Part shown: positions 8,345-17,373 of the stretch, piece after piece
Layout of the letters: each line of letters begins with the position of its first letter
Numbering within the stretch: position 1 is the first letter of the stretch
DNA from: Dickeya fangzhongdai
Lineage (GTDB): Bacteria; Pseudomonadota; Gammaproteobacteria; Enterobacterales; Enterobacteriaceae
Direction: 5' to 3'
Assembly: GCF_002812485.1 (NCBI RefSeq)
Contig: NZ_CP025003.1
Span: 2,294,001 to 2,358,000 of the forward strand
Length of the DNA stretch: 64,000 nt
Made by a program: the position numbers and the translations under genes
The notes under the pieces: model-generated
Seen by the model: the letters and a program-made list of their open reading frames with translations, nothing else
What the model was told of the DNA's origin: nothing
Database searches by the model: none

Positions 8345-8989
8345 ATGAAATACCAACTGACGCCCCGCGAAGCGCGGGTAATCGGGTGCCTGCTGGAAAA
8401 ACAGGTAACTACCCCGGAACAGTACCCGATGTCCCTGAATGGCCTGACCGCCGCCTGTAATCAGAAAACCAACCGCGAGCCGGTGATGGACCTGACGGAA
8501 AGCGAGGTGCAGCAAACGTTGGACCTGCTGGTTAAACGGCATTTTCTGCGCACCGTCAGCGGTTTTGGCAACCGGGTGATGAAATACGAACACCGTTTCT
8601 GCAACTCCGAGTTCGGCGACCTGAAATTTTCGACGGCCGAAGTGGCGCTGGTGACCACCTTGCTGCTGCGCGGCGCGCAGACGCCGGGCGAGCTTCGTAC
8701 CCGGGCTGCCCGTTTATACGAATTTGCCGATATGGACGAGGTGGAAAACGTGCTGCAGCAGTTGCAGCAGCGCGAGGACGGGCCGTTTGTGGCGAGACTG
8801 TCGCGGGAGCCTGGCAAGCGCGAAAGCCGCTTTATGCACCTGTTCAGCGGCGAGGTGGCGGATGTCGCGCCCTCTGAACCCGTCGACGAACCTGCCGAAG
8901 GCGGGCTGGCCGCGCGAGTTTCCGCACTGGAAAACGAGGTCGCCGAGTTACGGGCGCAGTTAGCCGATTTACAGGCGCGCCTTGCCTGA
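8345..8989 (+). CDS. yceH: DUF480 winged-helix protein YceH
   Basis: A 214-residue protein of the DUF480/YceH family (E. coli 215). The fold is two tandem winged-helix domains: the first with [20 protein letters not shown], the second with [22 protein letters not shown]. The last 30 residues form a leucine-rich coiled coil ([19 protein letters not shown]), suggesting dimerisation. DNA binding is plausible from the fold but no target is known. It lies between rimJ and mviM in one operon, with SD-like GAGGATGAGCC just before the start. Confidence 0.95.
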   Translation: MKYQLTPREARVIGCLLEKQVTTPEQYPMSLNGLTAACNQKTNREPVMDLTESEVQQTLDLLVKRHFLRTVSGFGNRVMKYEHRFCNSEFGDLKFSTAEVALVTTLLLRGAQTPGELRTRAARLYEFADMDEVENVLQQLQQREDGPFVARLSREPGKRESRFMHLFSGEVADVAPSEPVDEPAEGGLAARVSALENEVAELRAQLADLQARLA

Positions 8990-9027
8990 CAACAGCCTGA
9001 ATGCAGCACGTTACCGGGAGCGAGAGC

Positions 9028-9942
9028 ATGAAATCATTACGTATCGGGGTGGCCGGATTGGGCGATATCGCCCGCAAGGCCTATTTGCCGATCTTGTCGC
9101 ACGCCGATCACTGGCAACTGACGGGCGCCTGGTCGCCGGGGCAGGAGCGGGCCCGGCAGCTGTGCCAGCAGTACCGTATTCCTTGCTTTTCCTCTCTGGA
9201 CGCGTTGAGCAGCCAGTGCGACGCGGTGTTTGTACACAGCAGCACCGCCAGCCATTACGACGTCGTCAAAACGTTGCTGCTGGCAGGCAAACACGTCTAT
9301 GTGGACAAGCCGCTGGCGGAAACGCTGGCGCAGGCGGAAGAGCTGGTGGTGCTGGCGGCCAGCCGTAATCTGTTGCTGATGGTGGGGTTCAACCGTCGCT
9401 TTGCGCCGCTTTATCAACGGCTCCGGCAACTGCGGCCTTTTCCGGACAGCCTGCGCATGGAAAAACACCGCATCGATAATATCGGGCCGCATCCGCTGGC
9501 GTTTACTCTGCTGGATGACTATCTGCACGTGGTGGACACCGCCTTGTGGCTGGCGGACGCGCCGGCCACGCTGTGCGGCGGCCTGCTACGCTGCAATCCG
9601 CAGGGGCAGTTGATTTACGCCGAACACCAGTTCCAGAGCGCTCATGGGGTGATCACCACCAGTATGCACCGTCAGGCCGGCAGCCAGCGTGAAAGCGTGC
9701 AACTGGTCAATGATGGCGGCTGGTATCAGGTGGATAACCTGCGGGAGTGGCGTGAAGAGCGCGGCGGCACGGTGTCGCTGCATCCGGCGCCGTCCTGGCA
9801 GAGCACGCTGGAACAGCGTGGTTTTGCGGGCGCGGTCCGGCATTTTATCGACGCGGTGGTTTCGCACACGCCGCCGTTAACCTCCGGCGATCAGGCGTTG
9901 CATGCGCAACGGGTGATCGAGATGTTGTTGAGAAAACGCTGA
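9028..9942 (+). CDS. mviM: Gfo/Idh/MocA-family oxidoreductase MviM
   Basis: A 304-residue NAD(P)-dependent oxidoreductase-like protein. Residues 1-120 are a Rossmann domain (LRIGVAGLGDIARKAYLP), with the family motif V-D-K-P-L-A-E containing the lysine-proline pair. The rest is the alpha/beta dimerisation domain. The substrate is unknown. The ATG at 9028 is preferred over 9001 since it gives the family N-terminus MKSLRIGV and is preceded by GGGAGCGAG. It lies between yceH and murJ, the order found in E. coli, although about 200 bases separate it from murJ here and no terminator is evident between them. Confidence 0.94.
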   Translation: MKSLRIGVAGLGDIARKAYLPILSHADHWQLTGAWSPGQERARQLCQQYRIPCFSSLDALSSQCDAVFVHSSTASHYDVVKTLLLAGKHVYVDKPLAETLAQAEELVVLAASRNLLLMVGFNRRFAPLYQRLRQLRPFPDSLRMEKHRIDNIGPHPLAFTLLDDYLHVVDTALWLADAPATLCGGLLRCNPQGQLIYAEHQFQSAHGVITTSMHRQAGSQRESVQLVNDGGWYQVDNLREWREERGGTVSLHPAPSWQSTLEQRGFAGAVRHFIDAVVSHTPPLTSGDQALHAQRVIEMLLRKR

Positions 9943-10149
9943 AAAAAACAGCGGCCATCGGGCATCCGTGTGGCTATTGGCGGTGCAATCGACTAGGCTG
10001 TGTGCCGCGATAGCCGCTGCGGCGTTACAGGTCAGAGTCAGTACTTCTGTTGCCGGCACTGACCGTCGCGGGCGGTTTGACCGTCATGGACATGGCGGAC
10101 GAGCCGGTTTTACCCGCCATCCTCTCTTTCCCATACTCAGAACAACTGA

Positions 10150-11685
10150 ATGAATCTACTGAAATCACTGGCTGCGGTCAGTTCCATGACCATGCTTTCC
10201 CGTGTGCTGGGGTTCGTGCGTGACGCGATCGTCGCCCGCGTGTTCGGCGCCGGTATGGCGACCGACGCGTTTTTTGTGGCGTTCAAACTGCCGAATCTGC
10301 TGCGGCGCGTTTTTGCCGAAGGCGCGTTTTCCCAGGCGTTTGTGCCCATCCTGGCGGAATACAAGAGTCAGCAGGGCGAGGAGGCGGCGCGTACCTTTCT
10401 GGCCTACGTATCCGGGATGCTGACGCTAATACTGGCGTTGGTGACGGTGGCCGGGATGCTGGTCGCGCCCTGGGTGATCATGGTGACTGCGCCGGGGTTT
10501 GCCTCGACGCCGGAGCGCTTTGAACTGACCTCGGCGCTGCTGCGGGTTACCTTTCCCTATATTTTACTGATTTCGCTTACCTCGATGGCGGGGTCGGTGC
10601 TGAATACCTGGAACCGTTTTTCGGTGCCGGCGTTTGCGCCGACGCTACTGAACATCAGCATGATTGGTTTTGCGTTGCTGGGCGCCCGCTGGTTTAATCC
10701 GCCGGTGATGGCGCTGGGCTGGGCGGTCATAGTGGGCGGGGTGTTGCAACTGGGCTACCAACTGCCGTATCTGAAGAAAATCGGCATGCTGGTGCTGCCG
10801 CGCATCAAGTTCCGCGACCCCAGCGTCAGCCGGGTGATGAAGCTGATGGCGCCGGCGATCCTCGGCGTGTCGGTCAGCCAGATTTCACTGATCATCAATA
10901 CTATTTTTGCGTCGTTCCTCAGCCAGGGGGCGGTGTCCTGGATGTACTACGCCGACCGGCTGATGGAGTTTCCATCCGGCGTGCTGGGCGTGGCGCTGGG
11001 GACGATTCTGTTGCCGTCGCTGTCGAAAAGCGTCGCCAGCGGCAATCAGCAGGAGTATTCACGGCTGCTGGACTGGGGGCTGCGGCTCTGTTTCCTGCTG
11101 GCGCTGCCGGCCACGGTCGCTCTGGGGGTGCTGGCCAAGCCGCTGACCGTGGCATTGTTCCAGTACGGTAAGTTCAGCGCCTTCGACGCGCTGATGACCC
11201 AGCGTGCGCTGGTCGCTTACTCCATCGGGCTGATGGGGTTGATTCTGGTAAAAGTGCTGGTGCCGGGTTTTTACGCACGACAGGATATTAAAACGCCGGT
11301 AAAAATTGGCATGGTGACGCTGGTGATGACCCAACTGATGAATCTGGTATTCATCGGCCCGCTGCAACATGCCGGGCTGTCGCTGTCGATTGGTCTGGCG
11401 TCCTGTCTCAACGCCGGGTTGTTGTTCTGGCAGTTGCGTCGTCAGCGTATCTTTGAACCTCTGCAGGGCTGGAAGGTATTTTTGATGAAGCTGGTGACGG
11501 CCGTTGTGGTGATGTCTGCGGTACTGCTCGCGCTGAATCTATGGATGCCACCCTGGGAGCAGGGCAATATGACGGAGCGGATGTTGCGTCTGCTGGTGGT
11601 CGTGGCAGCTGGCGTCGTTAGCTATTTTGCCTCGCTGGCGGCACTGGGGTTCCGCCCGAAAGATTTTTCCCGCCGTAGCATTTGA
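10150..11685 (+). CDS. murJ: Lipid II flippase MurJ (MviN)
   Basis: A 511-residue inner-membrane protein of the MOP exporter superfamily, the same length as E. coli MurJ. It is expected to have 14 membrane helices. It carries undecaprenyl-PP-linked peptidoglycan precursor (lipid II) across the membrane and is essential in E. coli. The N-terminus [20 protein letters not shown] and the charged segments [17 protein letters not shown] and [12 protein letters not shown] are highly conserved. They include arginines known to line the substrate cavity. Two strong hairpins follow, which isolates it from the eCIS locus. Confidence 0.98.
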   Translation: MNLLKSLAAVSSMTMLSRVLGFVRDAIVARVFGAGMATDAFFVAFKLPNLLRRVFAEGAFSQAFVPILAEYKSQQGEEAARTFLAYVSGMLTLILALVTVAGMLVAPWVIMVTAPGFASTPERFELTSALLRVTFPYILLISLTSMAGSVLNTWNRFSVPAFAPTLLNISMIGFALLGARWFNPPVMALGWAVIVGGVLQLGYQLPYLKKIGMLVLPRIKFRDPSVSRVMKLMAPAILGVSVSQISLIINTIFASFLSQGAVSWMYYADRLMEFPSGVLGVALGTILLPSLSKSVASGNQQEYSRLLDWGLRLCFLLALPATVALGVLAKPLTVALFQYGKFSAFDALMTQRALVAYSIGLMGLILVKVLVPGFYARQDIKTPVKIGMVTLVMTQLMNLVFIGPLQHAGLSLSIGLASCLNAGLLFWQLRRQRIFEPLQGWKVFLMKLVTAVVVMSAVLLALNLWMPPWEQGNMTERMLRLLVVVAAGVVSYFASLAALGFRPKDFSRRSI

Positions 11686-11691
11686 TGCGTC

Positions 11692-11722
11692 ACTGCCCCA
11701 CAGCCGTGGGGCAGTCTGTTTT
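11692..11722 (+). terminator. First intrinsic terminator after murJ
   Basis: The stem ACTGCCCCA / TGGGGCAGT (11692-11700 with 11707-11715) is followed by CTGTTTTATT, seven bases after the murJ stop codon. Confidence 0.88.
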
Positions 11723-11735
11723 ATTCCATATAGCA

Positions 11736-11770
11736 GGCCATTCAGTCGTGACTGAATGGCCTTTTTTATT
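11736..11770 (+). terminator. Second intrinsic terminator after murJ
   Basis: A 12-bp stem (GGCCATTCAGTC at 11736-11747 with its complement at 11750-11761) is followed by TTTTTTATT. With only two unpaired bases the top pairs must open into the loop. Being in tandem with the first hairpin it should block read-through from murJ into the eCIS genes. Confidence 0.88.
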
Positions 11771-12340
11771 CGTTTGGTGCGCACGCATCATGACAGGCTG
11801 TAGACTAAAATCATTTTGTTGTCTATTGAACCGCCGTTATTTTTTAGCGAAAAAGTCTGGCGTATAAATAAAAGCAAATTCAATGAATTATGAATTTTTT
11901 ATTTATACTCTGGCGCATCTGTGGTTTTTTTGGATTTTCTGCTTATACTGAAAAACAACTGTGGATGATAAAAGGGATGTTGCGAAACAGCCTGATCCTA
12001 TTCATTTTTCAATAATATTAACGGAAAGCAGATTACAGCCGGAGGCAATACACAACGTATTCAAATTGCATACGACGCCACCTTATTCATCATAAAATAA
12101 CCGTTTGTCATCAGATTTTTTCTGACGCGTGTTGTGTTGTCTTTTTTATATTCCTCTCTATATAAAAGACAGATGAATTATTATCGTTTTCTTTACGCAA
12201 AAATGATTTTATTTTTGCGCAGACTGGTTTTGTGTGAATTTTTTGCGGATTAATTTTCGCGACATACCCGAAATAATTCGAATTACAGGAAAACTGCAAT
12301 CCTGCAACCTGAAGTATGGCGGGTATATAAGGGATCTCTG
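11771..12340. other. AT-rich region upstream of the eCIS operon
   Basis: These 570 bases are markedly AT-rich compared with both neighbours and contain no convincing gene. The 62-codon minus-strand frame at 12111-12299 has no ribosome site or recognisable product. The eCIS promoter and its regulatory sites should lie here. I looked for an RfaH ops element (GGCGGTAG), which controls some relatives, and did not find one. An inverted repeat sits at the downstream end and is listed separately. Confidence 0.6.
12264..12326. repeat. 26-bp imperfect inverted repeat just before the first eCIS gene
   Basis: The arm at 12264-12289 starts ATACCCG and ends CAGG. The arm at 12301-12326 is its reverse complement at 19 of 26 positions, with 11 bases between. 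The arms resemble a dispersed intergenic palindrome that I recall from Serratia, Photorhabdus and soft-rot enterobacteria (ATACCC...AATTCGA...TGCAGG). The element ends 14 bases before the start codon and could form a stem-loop in the leader mRNA. Confidence 0.65.
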
Positions 12341-12916
12341 ATGATTGATGACGCGCTAGGCTACGTTAAAAACATATTGAGCCAACAATTATGTCATCAA
12401 TTTGACAGTGACGGCGAACTGGTCGTGGTGAATAATCTGGTGGAGCTGAATGGCAGCTATCCATTGAAAAATCAGAATAAGATGGTGCTGACGCTGATCA
12501 ATCTCGAACATGAAACTATAAAGCCATTTTATGGCGGCCGTTCAGCGAGCAGCCCGGAAAATACCAGCGTCAGGCAAATAATGCCTGCGGTAAGGTTTAA
12601 TCTTGACGTTTTATTTACCGCGCACTTTGACGATTACCATGAAGCCTTGAAATTTCTATCCGCCACCATCGCCTTTTTCCAGGCAAGCCCCACGCTGGTC
12701 AGACAGAAATTTCCCGATATGCCGGATGATTTAACGCAGCTGCAATTCGAAATAGAGAATTCATCCTATGAAAAAACGCAAAATCTCTGGAGCGCATTAG
12801 GCGCGCGGTATCAACCATCGATTATTTACAAAATTCGTCACATCGCTATTCAGTCGAATCAGATTGCGGGTGAAACACCGGTATTGCAGCACGTCACCAA
12901 TAAGGTATCGCCCTGA
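12341..12916 (+). CDS. eCIS tube-terminator/cap protein, Pvc16-like (DUF4255)
   Basis: A 191-residue protein with a DUF4255 (Pvc16 N-terminal) domain over residues about 5-180. In Afp and PVC the corresponding protein caps the distal end of the tube and sheath. Visible family features are the N-terminal helix IDDALGYVKNILSQQL, the N-x-M-V-L-T-L-I-N-L-E segment, and V-R-F-N-L-D-V-L-F-T-A-H-F-D-D-Y-H-E-A-L. AAGGGA lies upstream of the ATG at a suitable distance. Unlike in Afp and PVC, where the cap gene comes after the ATPase gene, this one opens the locus. Its codon use is more AT-rich than the following genes. The next gene overlaps its stop codon by one base (TGATG), so the two are translationally coupled. 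Confidence 0.85.
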   Translation: MIDDALGYVKNILSQQLCHQFDSDGELVVVNNLVELNGSYPLKNQNKMVLTLINLEHETIKPFYGGRSASSPENTSVRQIMPAVRFNLDVLFTAHFDDYHEALKFLSATIAFFQASPTLVRQKFPDMPDDLTQLQFEIENSSYEKTQNLWSALGARYQPSIIYKIRHIAIQSNQIAGETPVLQHVTNKVSP

Positions 12917-13728
12917 TGTTTGCGATCGCGGAACTCATCTTGCAGCACCACTATTTTCCGCAAGGGGACTGGCGGGAAGCCTCGCTGGTGCCGGATGAAT
13001 ACACCCGGCGTCAGATGCGGCGCTTTGGTTTGCAACTGGTGGCGTTCGGCAATACGTGGCGCTTCTATGGGGGCGCGATAACCGGGCGGGCGGCATTCCT
13101 GCAGTATTACGCCACGCTGGCGGATGCACAGCCATTCCGCTTTTGGGTGGTTCAGCCCCGTCCGTATTTTGTGCTCATCACCGATATGCCGCTCGACTGG
13201 CAAGGCGTGCTGGGGTTTAGCAGCCAGCGCGTGATGAGCGAGGGCGCCGCGCAGGATACCGCTCAACTGATCGCCGGCGCGCCGGCGAGCGACGATGCGC
13301 CGGATGGCGCGGTGGCGGAGATCTGTTGTCATCCGGATGACCTGGCGACCCGACAGTCCTACGCCGTCAGTTTGCAACCGCGTGCCACCACCTGGGAATA
13401 CCGCGTGATTCCGCGCGGCCAGATCCGGCTACAAGGCCCGACGGTGGTGGATACCTCCGGTCAGGTGGCGTTCTCGTCGCCTGCCGCGTTGACAGCGGAA
13501 TCCGGTGAATCGGACGGGTGGGTTACCCGCAGTATGTCGGCGATCGCCTTTCAGCAGGTACCGGCGCAGCGCCTGTCGCTGATGGACAGCCAGCTTGCCG
13601 ATACGCCCGATGGCGGCGCCCGGCAGCGGCGCATCTTGTCGGCGCTACCGACCCCGACGGGCACTCAGCCGTTTACACACCGCGCCGACGATAACTTGCC
13701 GGTATCGGTCATGTATGTGTACGTCTGA
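12916..13728 (+). CDS. Unknown eCIS-associated protein between cap and sheath genes
   Basis: A 270-residue protein that I do not recognise. It starts in a TGATG overlap with the cap gene and ends about 115 bases before the sheath gene, so it belongs to the eCIS operon. It has no signal peptide or membrane segment. Residues 1-110 contain several aromatic motifs (FGNTWRFYGG, FRFWVVQPRPYFVLITDMPLDW). Residues about 145-190 have a beta-rich ATTWEYRVIPRGQIRLQGP segment, and the last 30 residues are proline- and threonine-rich. Position suggests a structural or assembly role close to the cap or sheath, such as a terminator partner. It is not similar to the known sheath, tube or baseplate proteins in any way I can see. 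Confidence 0.75.
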   Translation: MFAIAELILQHHYFPQGDWREASLVPDEYTRRQMRRFGLQLVAFGNTWRFYGGAITGRAAFLQYYATLADAQPFRFWVVQPRPYFVLITDMPLDWQGVLGFSSQRVMSEGAAQDTAQLIAGAPASDDAPDGAVAEICCHPDDLATRQSYAVSLQPRATTWEYRVIPRGQIRLQGPTVVDTSGQVAFSSPAALTAESGESDGWVTRSMSAIAFQQVPAQRLSLMDSQLADTPDGGARQRRILSALPTPTGTQPFTHRADDNLPVSVMYVYV

Positions 13729-13843
13729 CCGACGCGGCCGGTCGGCGGCAAACCGCGGTTGAAGGGCGACAGCCAGACGCTATCGGGCAGCCAATCAATG
13801 AAGTACAGGAATTTCACTCAGTGAACCAAAGGAAAACCACGAC

Positions 13844-15427
13844 ATGCTAGCATCCAACATCAAAACTCCGGGTGTGTACATCAATGAGCTGAATGCGTTT
13901 CCGAACTCTGTGGTCCCTGTCGCCACAGCGGTTCCGGCCTTCATCGGCTACACACCCAATGCGGAATATCAGGGCAAGTCATACTATAACAAGGCGCAGA
14001 AGATCACGTCCTTTGCCGAGTTTCAGGCCATCTACATGAATCCGAATCCGGCGCCGCCGGCGGATCCCGCGTCACAATACAACCCGGAATACTATCTGGT
14101 AGAGCAGAAGAGCCAGCCTGCTCAGGGAGAGTATCTGCTGCTGAACGGCAGTTACTATTCTATTGTGCCAGACCCGAATACGCTCTATTACCTCTATAAC
14201 AGCATCCGGCTGTTTTACCAGAACGGCGGGGGCGATGCGTATATCGTGTCCGTCGGCACCTATGGCGCCTCCAGCGGCAAAGCGGGCGATGTCGACGCGC
14301 CGTTCGTTAACCCGAACGTGACGCTGGCGGATCTGCAACGGGGGCTGGCGTTGTTGCAAAACGAGCAAGAGCCGACCATCTATATCTGCCCGGAAGCGAC
14401 GCTGCTGTCGGTGGACGACAACGCCACGCTGATGCAGAGCATGTTGCTGCAGGCGGCGGAGCTGCAAACCGCGGTTTGCCTGTTCGATATCATTGGCGGC
14501 AATGCGCCAGACCCCATCATGTACACCAACGATATTGAAACGTTCCGCAATAACACCGGATCGAACGGGCTGAATTACGGGGCCGCCTATTACCCGTTCG
14601 TGGGCACCACGATCATGCAGAGCAGCGATATCAACTTCACCAACCTGTTTGGCGGCGATATCAAGCAACTGGCGCCGATCCTGAATCCGCCGTCGGCGCC
14701 GAATGCCGTCGTCGCCAAGATCATCGGCATGATTGAAACCCCGCCCGCCACCAATCCGATGACCAACTCGCAGCTGAACGCGGCGCTGCTCAACGCGTCG
14801 CAGACCTACTCGCAAATCATCAATCACGTGTTGACCAGCGCGAACATACTGCCGCCCAGCGGCGCGGTGGCCGGCGTCTACACCGTTAACGATAACCTGA
14901 ACGGCGTCTGGCACGCCCCAGCGAACACCAGCATCGTCGGGGCCGCGCACCTGCCGATCCGCCTGACGGATGCCCAGCAGGCGGATCTCAATGTGAATGC
15001 GGTGTCGGGCAAATCGATCAACGCGATCCGCTTTTTCAACGGGCAAGGCATTTTGATCTGGGGCGCCCGAACGCTCGATGGCAACAGTCAGGACTGGCGC
15101 TATGTGTCGGTGCGCCGAACCATGACCTTTCTGGAGCAGTCGGTCAAACTCGCGGCGCGCGCCTATGTGTTTGAACCCAATAACGCCAATACCTGGGCGG
15201 CGGTCCGCAGCGAGATCATCAGCTTCCTGACGTCTATCTGGAAAGAGGGCGGTTTGCAGGGGGCGTCGGCGGCCGATGCGTTTCAGGTGCTCTGCGGGCT
15301 GGGCTCGACCATGACCGGCGATGACCTGCTGAACGGCTTCCTGAATGTGACGGTCAAGGTGGCGATCGTCCGGCCGGCGGAATTCCTCGTGATCACCTTT
15401 GAGCAGGAAATGGCGAAGTCGGGCTAA
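13844..15427 (+). CDS. eCIS contractile sheath protein (Afp2/3-like)
   Basis: A 527-residue tail-sheath protein. The N-terminal TPGVYINELNAFPNSVVPVATAVPAFIGYT is the standard opening of phage and eCIS sheath subunits; it includes the strand donated to the neighbouring subunit. The C-terminal RTMTFLEQSVKLAARAYVFEPNN and V-K-V-A-I-V-R-P-A-E-F-L-V-I-T-F-E-Q-E form the conserved tube-contacting handshake domain. Residues about 80-380 are the variable outer domains. Six sheath protomers per ring would surround the tube and drive contraction. AAAGGA precedes the ATG. Only one sheath gene is present, whereas Afp and PVC have three, so all sheath rings, including that on the baseplate, must come from this protein. 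Confidence 0.96.
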   Translation: MLASNIKTPGVYINELNAFPNSVVPVATAVPAFIGYTPNAEYQGKSYYNKAQKITSFAEFQAIYMNPNPAPPADPASQYNPEYYLVEQKSQPAQGEYLLLNGSYYSIVPDPNTLYYLYNSIRLFYQNGGGDAYIVSVGTYGASSGKAGDVDAPFVNPNVTLADLQRGLALLQNEQEPTIYICPEATLLSVDDNATLMQSMLLQAAELQTAVCLFDIIGGNAPDPIMYTNDIETFRNNTGSNGLNYGAAYYPFVGTTIMQSSDINFTNLFGGDIKQLAPILNPPSAPNAVVAKIIGMIETPPATNPMTNSQLNAALLNASQTYSQIINHVLTSANILPPSGAVAGVYTVNDNLNGVWHAPANTSIVGAAHLPIRLTDAQQADLNVNAVSGKSINAIRFFNGQGILIWGARTLDGNSQDWRYVSVRRTMTFLEQSVKLAARAYVFEPNNANTWAAVRSEIISFLTSIWKEGGLQGASAADAFQVLCGLGSTMTGDDLLNGFLNVTVKVAIVRPAEFLVITFEQEMAKSG

Positions 15428-15488
15428 GTCCGGTTGTGGGGTTCACTCTATTCAACACATTGATTAGCAACTGTTAAGGAGCATGCTC

Positions 15489-15953
15489 ATGGCAGATGAC
15501 GGCAGCAAAGAAGGCAGCACATGGCCGATGCCCAAATTTCGGTTTGAGGTCGATCTCGGCTCGGAATTGAAAGGGGTGGCGTTTCAGGAAGTGTCCGGTA
15601 TGGACAAAGAGGTTCAGGTGATTGAGTACCGTCACAGCAACAGTACCTTGTTCTCGACCATCAAAATGCCGGGGATTGCGAAGTTCGGCAACATCACGAT
15701 GAAGCGCGGCGTGTTTGTCAACGACAACAACTTCTGGAAATGGATGGACGAAATCGAGATGAACACCGTCAAACGGCGGACGGTGCTGATCAAACTGCTG
15801 GATGAAAATGGCGCGGTCACCATGCAATGGCAATTGAACAATGCCTGGCCGACCAAAATCACCGGCACCGATCTGAAGTCCGACGCCAATGAAGTGGCGG
15901 TGGATACCCTGGAAATCGCCCATGAACAATTGCTTGTGACCAATGGCTCTTAA
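15489..15953 (+). CDS. eCIS inner tube protein 1 (Afp1/5-like)
   Basis: A 154-residue tail-tube protein of the T4 gp19/Hcp-like family. Family features are W-P-M-P-K-F-R-F-E-V-D-L-G, F-Q-E-V-S-G-M-D near residue 40, and the last strand V-A-V-D-T-L-E-I-A-H-E-Q-L. It should form hexameric rings of the inner tube. The ATG at 15489 is chosen because AAGGAG ends seven bases upstream; the ATG at 15483 is too close to that site. The following gene, a paralogue, overlaps its end by 11 bases. The shorter gap to the sheath gene (about 60 bases) implies cotranscription. Confidence 0.95.
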   Translation: MADDGSKEGSTWPMPKFRFEVDLGSELKGVAFQEVSGMDKEVQVIEYRHSNSTLFSTIKMPGIAKFGNITMKRGVFVNDNNFWKWMDEIEMNTVKRRTVLIKLLDENGAVTMQWQLNNAWPTKITGTDLKSDANEVAVDTLEIAHEQLLVTNGS

Positions 15954-16416
15954 CCTGCAAACCAGCTTTTACTTCAGTGTTTCGATTTCCGGCATGGGCA
16001 GCAACGATGCTGCCTTTCAGGAAGTCAGCGGGCTGAGCAAAGAAATGGGGATTGAAGAGGTGGTGTGCGGCGGGGAGAACCGGTTTAAGTATCGGCTGCC
16101 CGCCCACACGACGTTTCAGAATCTGGTCCTGCGGCGCGGCGTGCTCAATGCGGAATCGGCGTTGATTAGTTGGGTGAAGGACACGCTGGACAACGGCGTG
16201 TCCGCACCGATCAAAACCCGCGATATCAAGGTCTGGCTGCTGAATGAAAACGGCAACGTCAGCATGGACTGGAATTTTATCGCCGCCTATCCGGTGAAGT
16301 GGTCCGGCAGCAGCCTGAAGTCGCAGGAAAGTGAAATATTTATTGAAACGCTGGAGTTCGCCTACCAGTACTTCGAAATGCCCAATTTTGAAACCCTTTC
16401 ACTGGGAGATGACTGA
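15943..16416 (+). CDS. eCIS inner tube protein 2 (Afp5-like, baseplate-proximal)
   Basis: A 157-residue paralogue of the preceding tube protein. It contains the same F-Q-E-V-S-G-L-S motif and the central L-R-R-G-V-L, and it ends E-T-L-E-F-A-Y-Q-Y-F-E. Two tube genes are usual in eCIS: one builds the main tube, the other makes the initiating ring on the spike hub. Which does which cannot be decided from sequence alone. By analogy with Afp5, the copy lying next to the DUF5908, LysM and hub genes is the better candidate for the first ring. Translation is coupled to the previous gene by an 11-base overlap. Confidence 0.94.
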   Translation: MALNLQTSFYFSVSISGMGSNDAAFQEVSGLSKEMGIEEVVCGGENRFKYRLPAHTTFQNLVLRRGVLNAESALISWVKDTLDNGVSAPIKTRDIKVWLLNENGNVSMDWNFIAAYPVKWSGSSLKSQESEIFIETLEFAYQYFEMPNFETLSLGDD

Positions 16417-16418
16417 CC

Positions 16419-16589
16419 ATGCCTGTGGAAATCCGCGAGTTGGTGATTAAAACCGACATCCAGAGCCAGAACACGACGGCGGCCGCCGAACTGGATCCGG
16501 CGCAGTTGCAGGCGCTTAAGCAGCGCATTGTCCAGGAGTGCCTGCGGCAGTTGGAAAAGCGGGAGCGGCATCACCCGCTGGAGCGGTGA
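16419..16589 (+). CDS. DUF5908 mini-protein (Afp6/Pvc6-like)
   Basis: A 56-residue protein beginning two bases after the stop codon of the second tube gene. The N-terminal MPVEIRELVIKT and the C-terminal basic helix (I-V-Q-E-C-L-R-Q-L-E-K-R) are the hallmarks of the DUF5908 family, found at exactly this place in Afp, PVC and many other eCIS loci. It ends with a TGA at 16587. Its role in the particle is not established; small size and constant location suggest an assembly factor for the tube-baseplate junction. SD-like GGGAGATGA precedes the ATG. The gene is short enough to be missed by automatic annotation. Confidence 0.87.
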   Translation: MPVEIRELVIKTDIQSQNTTAAAELDPAQLQALKQRIVQECLRQLEKRERHHPLER

Positions 16590-16692
16590 CCGGCGTGTAA
16601 CGCCAGTCACCGTGCGTGAGCCAACCAGCGCCGATGAAAACACGCGTAAAAAACACGCGGAATGGAAAAGTAACTGAGGCAGGAAGGGTGCG

Positions 16693-17373
16693 ATGGGCGG
16701 ATTAAAGAAAATGCGGATGGTGGCCTACAGTGATGAAAAGTTCACCAGCAAGGTCGCCGGCGGCGAGTTCGTGGTGATGCTCAACCCTGAACAAGTCCGA
16801 ATCAACCGCAGCGTCAGTTATAACGAAGAACAAGCCCCGGGCAGCGGCAAACTGTCGTCCAAATATCGCGCCACGCTCGGGGAACAGCTGAGCTTTGAGA
16901 TGGTGCTCGACTGTACCGGCGTGGTCGACAGTACGCGCACGGATTTAACCAAAGAAATGACCCAGTTGAAGAAGGTGGTGTACGACTACAACGGCAATAT
17001 TCACCGCCCCAACTACGTGGTCATCTATTGGGGACAGGGGCTGTCGTTCAAAGGCGTGCTACAGGGGTTCGACACCACCTATACCTTTTTCCGACCTGAC
17101 GGCACGGCGCTGCGCGCCAGGGTGTCGCTGCAGTTCACTTCCTATCTTGACCCGGCCACCGCCGCGAAGCAGGAGGACAAAAAATCGCCGGATCTGACCC
17201 ACCGGGTCGATGTGGTCGATGGCGACAGCCTGCCGCAAATCAGCCAGATGATTTATCGCGATCCGGAATGCTATGTCCAGTTGGCGGCGTTCAATCAACT
17301 CGACAAGATCCGCTCGCTGCCCGCCGGGCTACAGCTGCGCGTGCCGCCGCTCAAGCGTGGAGGTGACGCATGA
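16693..17373 (+). CDS. eCIS LysM-domain adaptor protein (Afp7/Pvc7-like)
   Basis: A 226-residue protein. The N-terminal part (residues about 5-150) is a beta-rich domain resembling phage tail chaperones and gp53-type adaptors, with F-V-V-M-L-N-P-E-Q-V-R-I-N-R-S. The C-terminal 50 residues are a LysM domain (D-G-D-S-L-P-Q-I-S-Q-M-I-Y ... L-P-A-G-L-Q-L-R-V-P-P-L). In PVC and Afp this protein links the tube-spike hub to the inner baseplate. The LysM motif there serves protein contacts rather than glycan binding. The start ATG follows AGGAAGGG. The stop codon overlaps the next ATG (ATGA), so it is coupled to the hub gene. Confidence 0.92.
   Translation: MGGLKKMRMVAYSDEKFTSKVAGGEFVVMLNPEQVRINRSVSYNEEQAPGSGKLSSKYRATLGEQLSFEMVLDCTGVVDSTRTDLTKEMTQLKKVVYDYNGNIHRPNYVVIYWGQGLSFKGVLQGFDTTYTFFRPDGTALRARVSLQFTSYLDPATAAKQEDKKSPDLTHRVDVVDGDSLPQISQMIYRDPECYVQLAAFNQLDKIRSLPAGLQLRVPPLKRGGDA

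Noticed and set aside
12111..12299. 62-codon minus-strand frame upstream of the eCIS operon
   Set aside because: It lies in AT-rich leader sequence, has no ribosome site and no recognisable protein features.
11771..12340. RfaH ops/JUMPstart element before the eCIS operon
   Set aside because: I searched for GGCGGTAG and close variants because some Afp-type loci are under RfaH-like control. None was found.
14072..15046. 324-codon frame antisense to the sheath gene
   Set aside because: Long antisense frames are usual opposite GC-rich coding sequence. The product is arginine-, valine- and glutamine-rich with no family features, while the sheath gene is certain.
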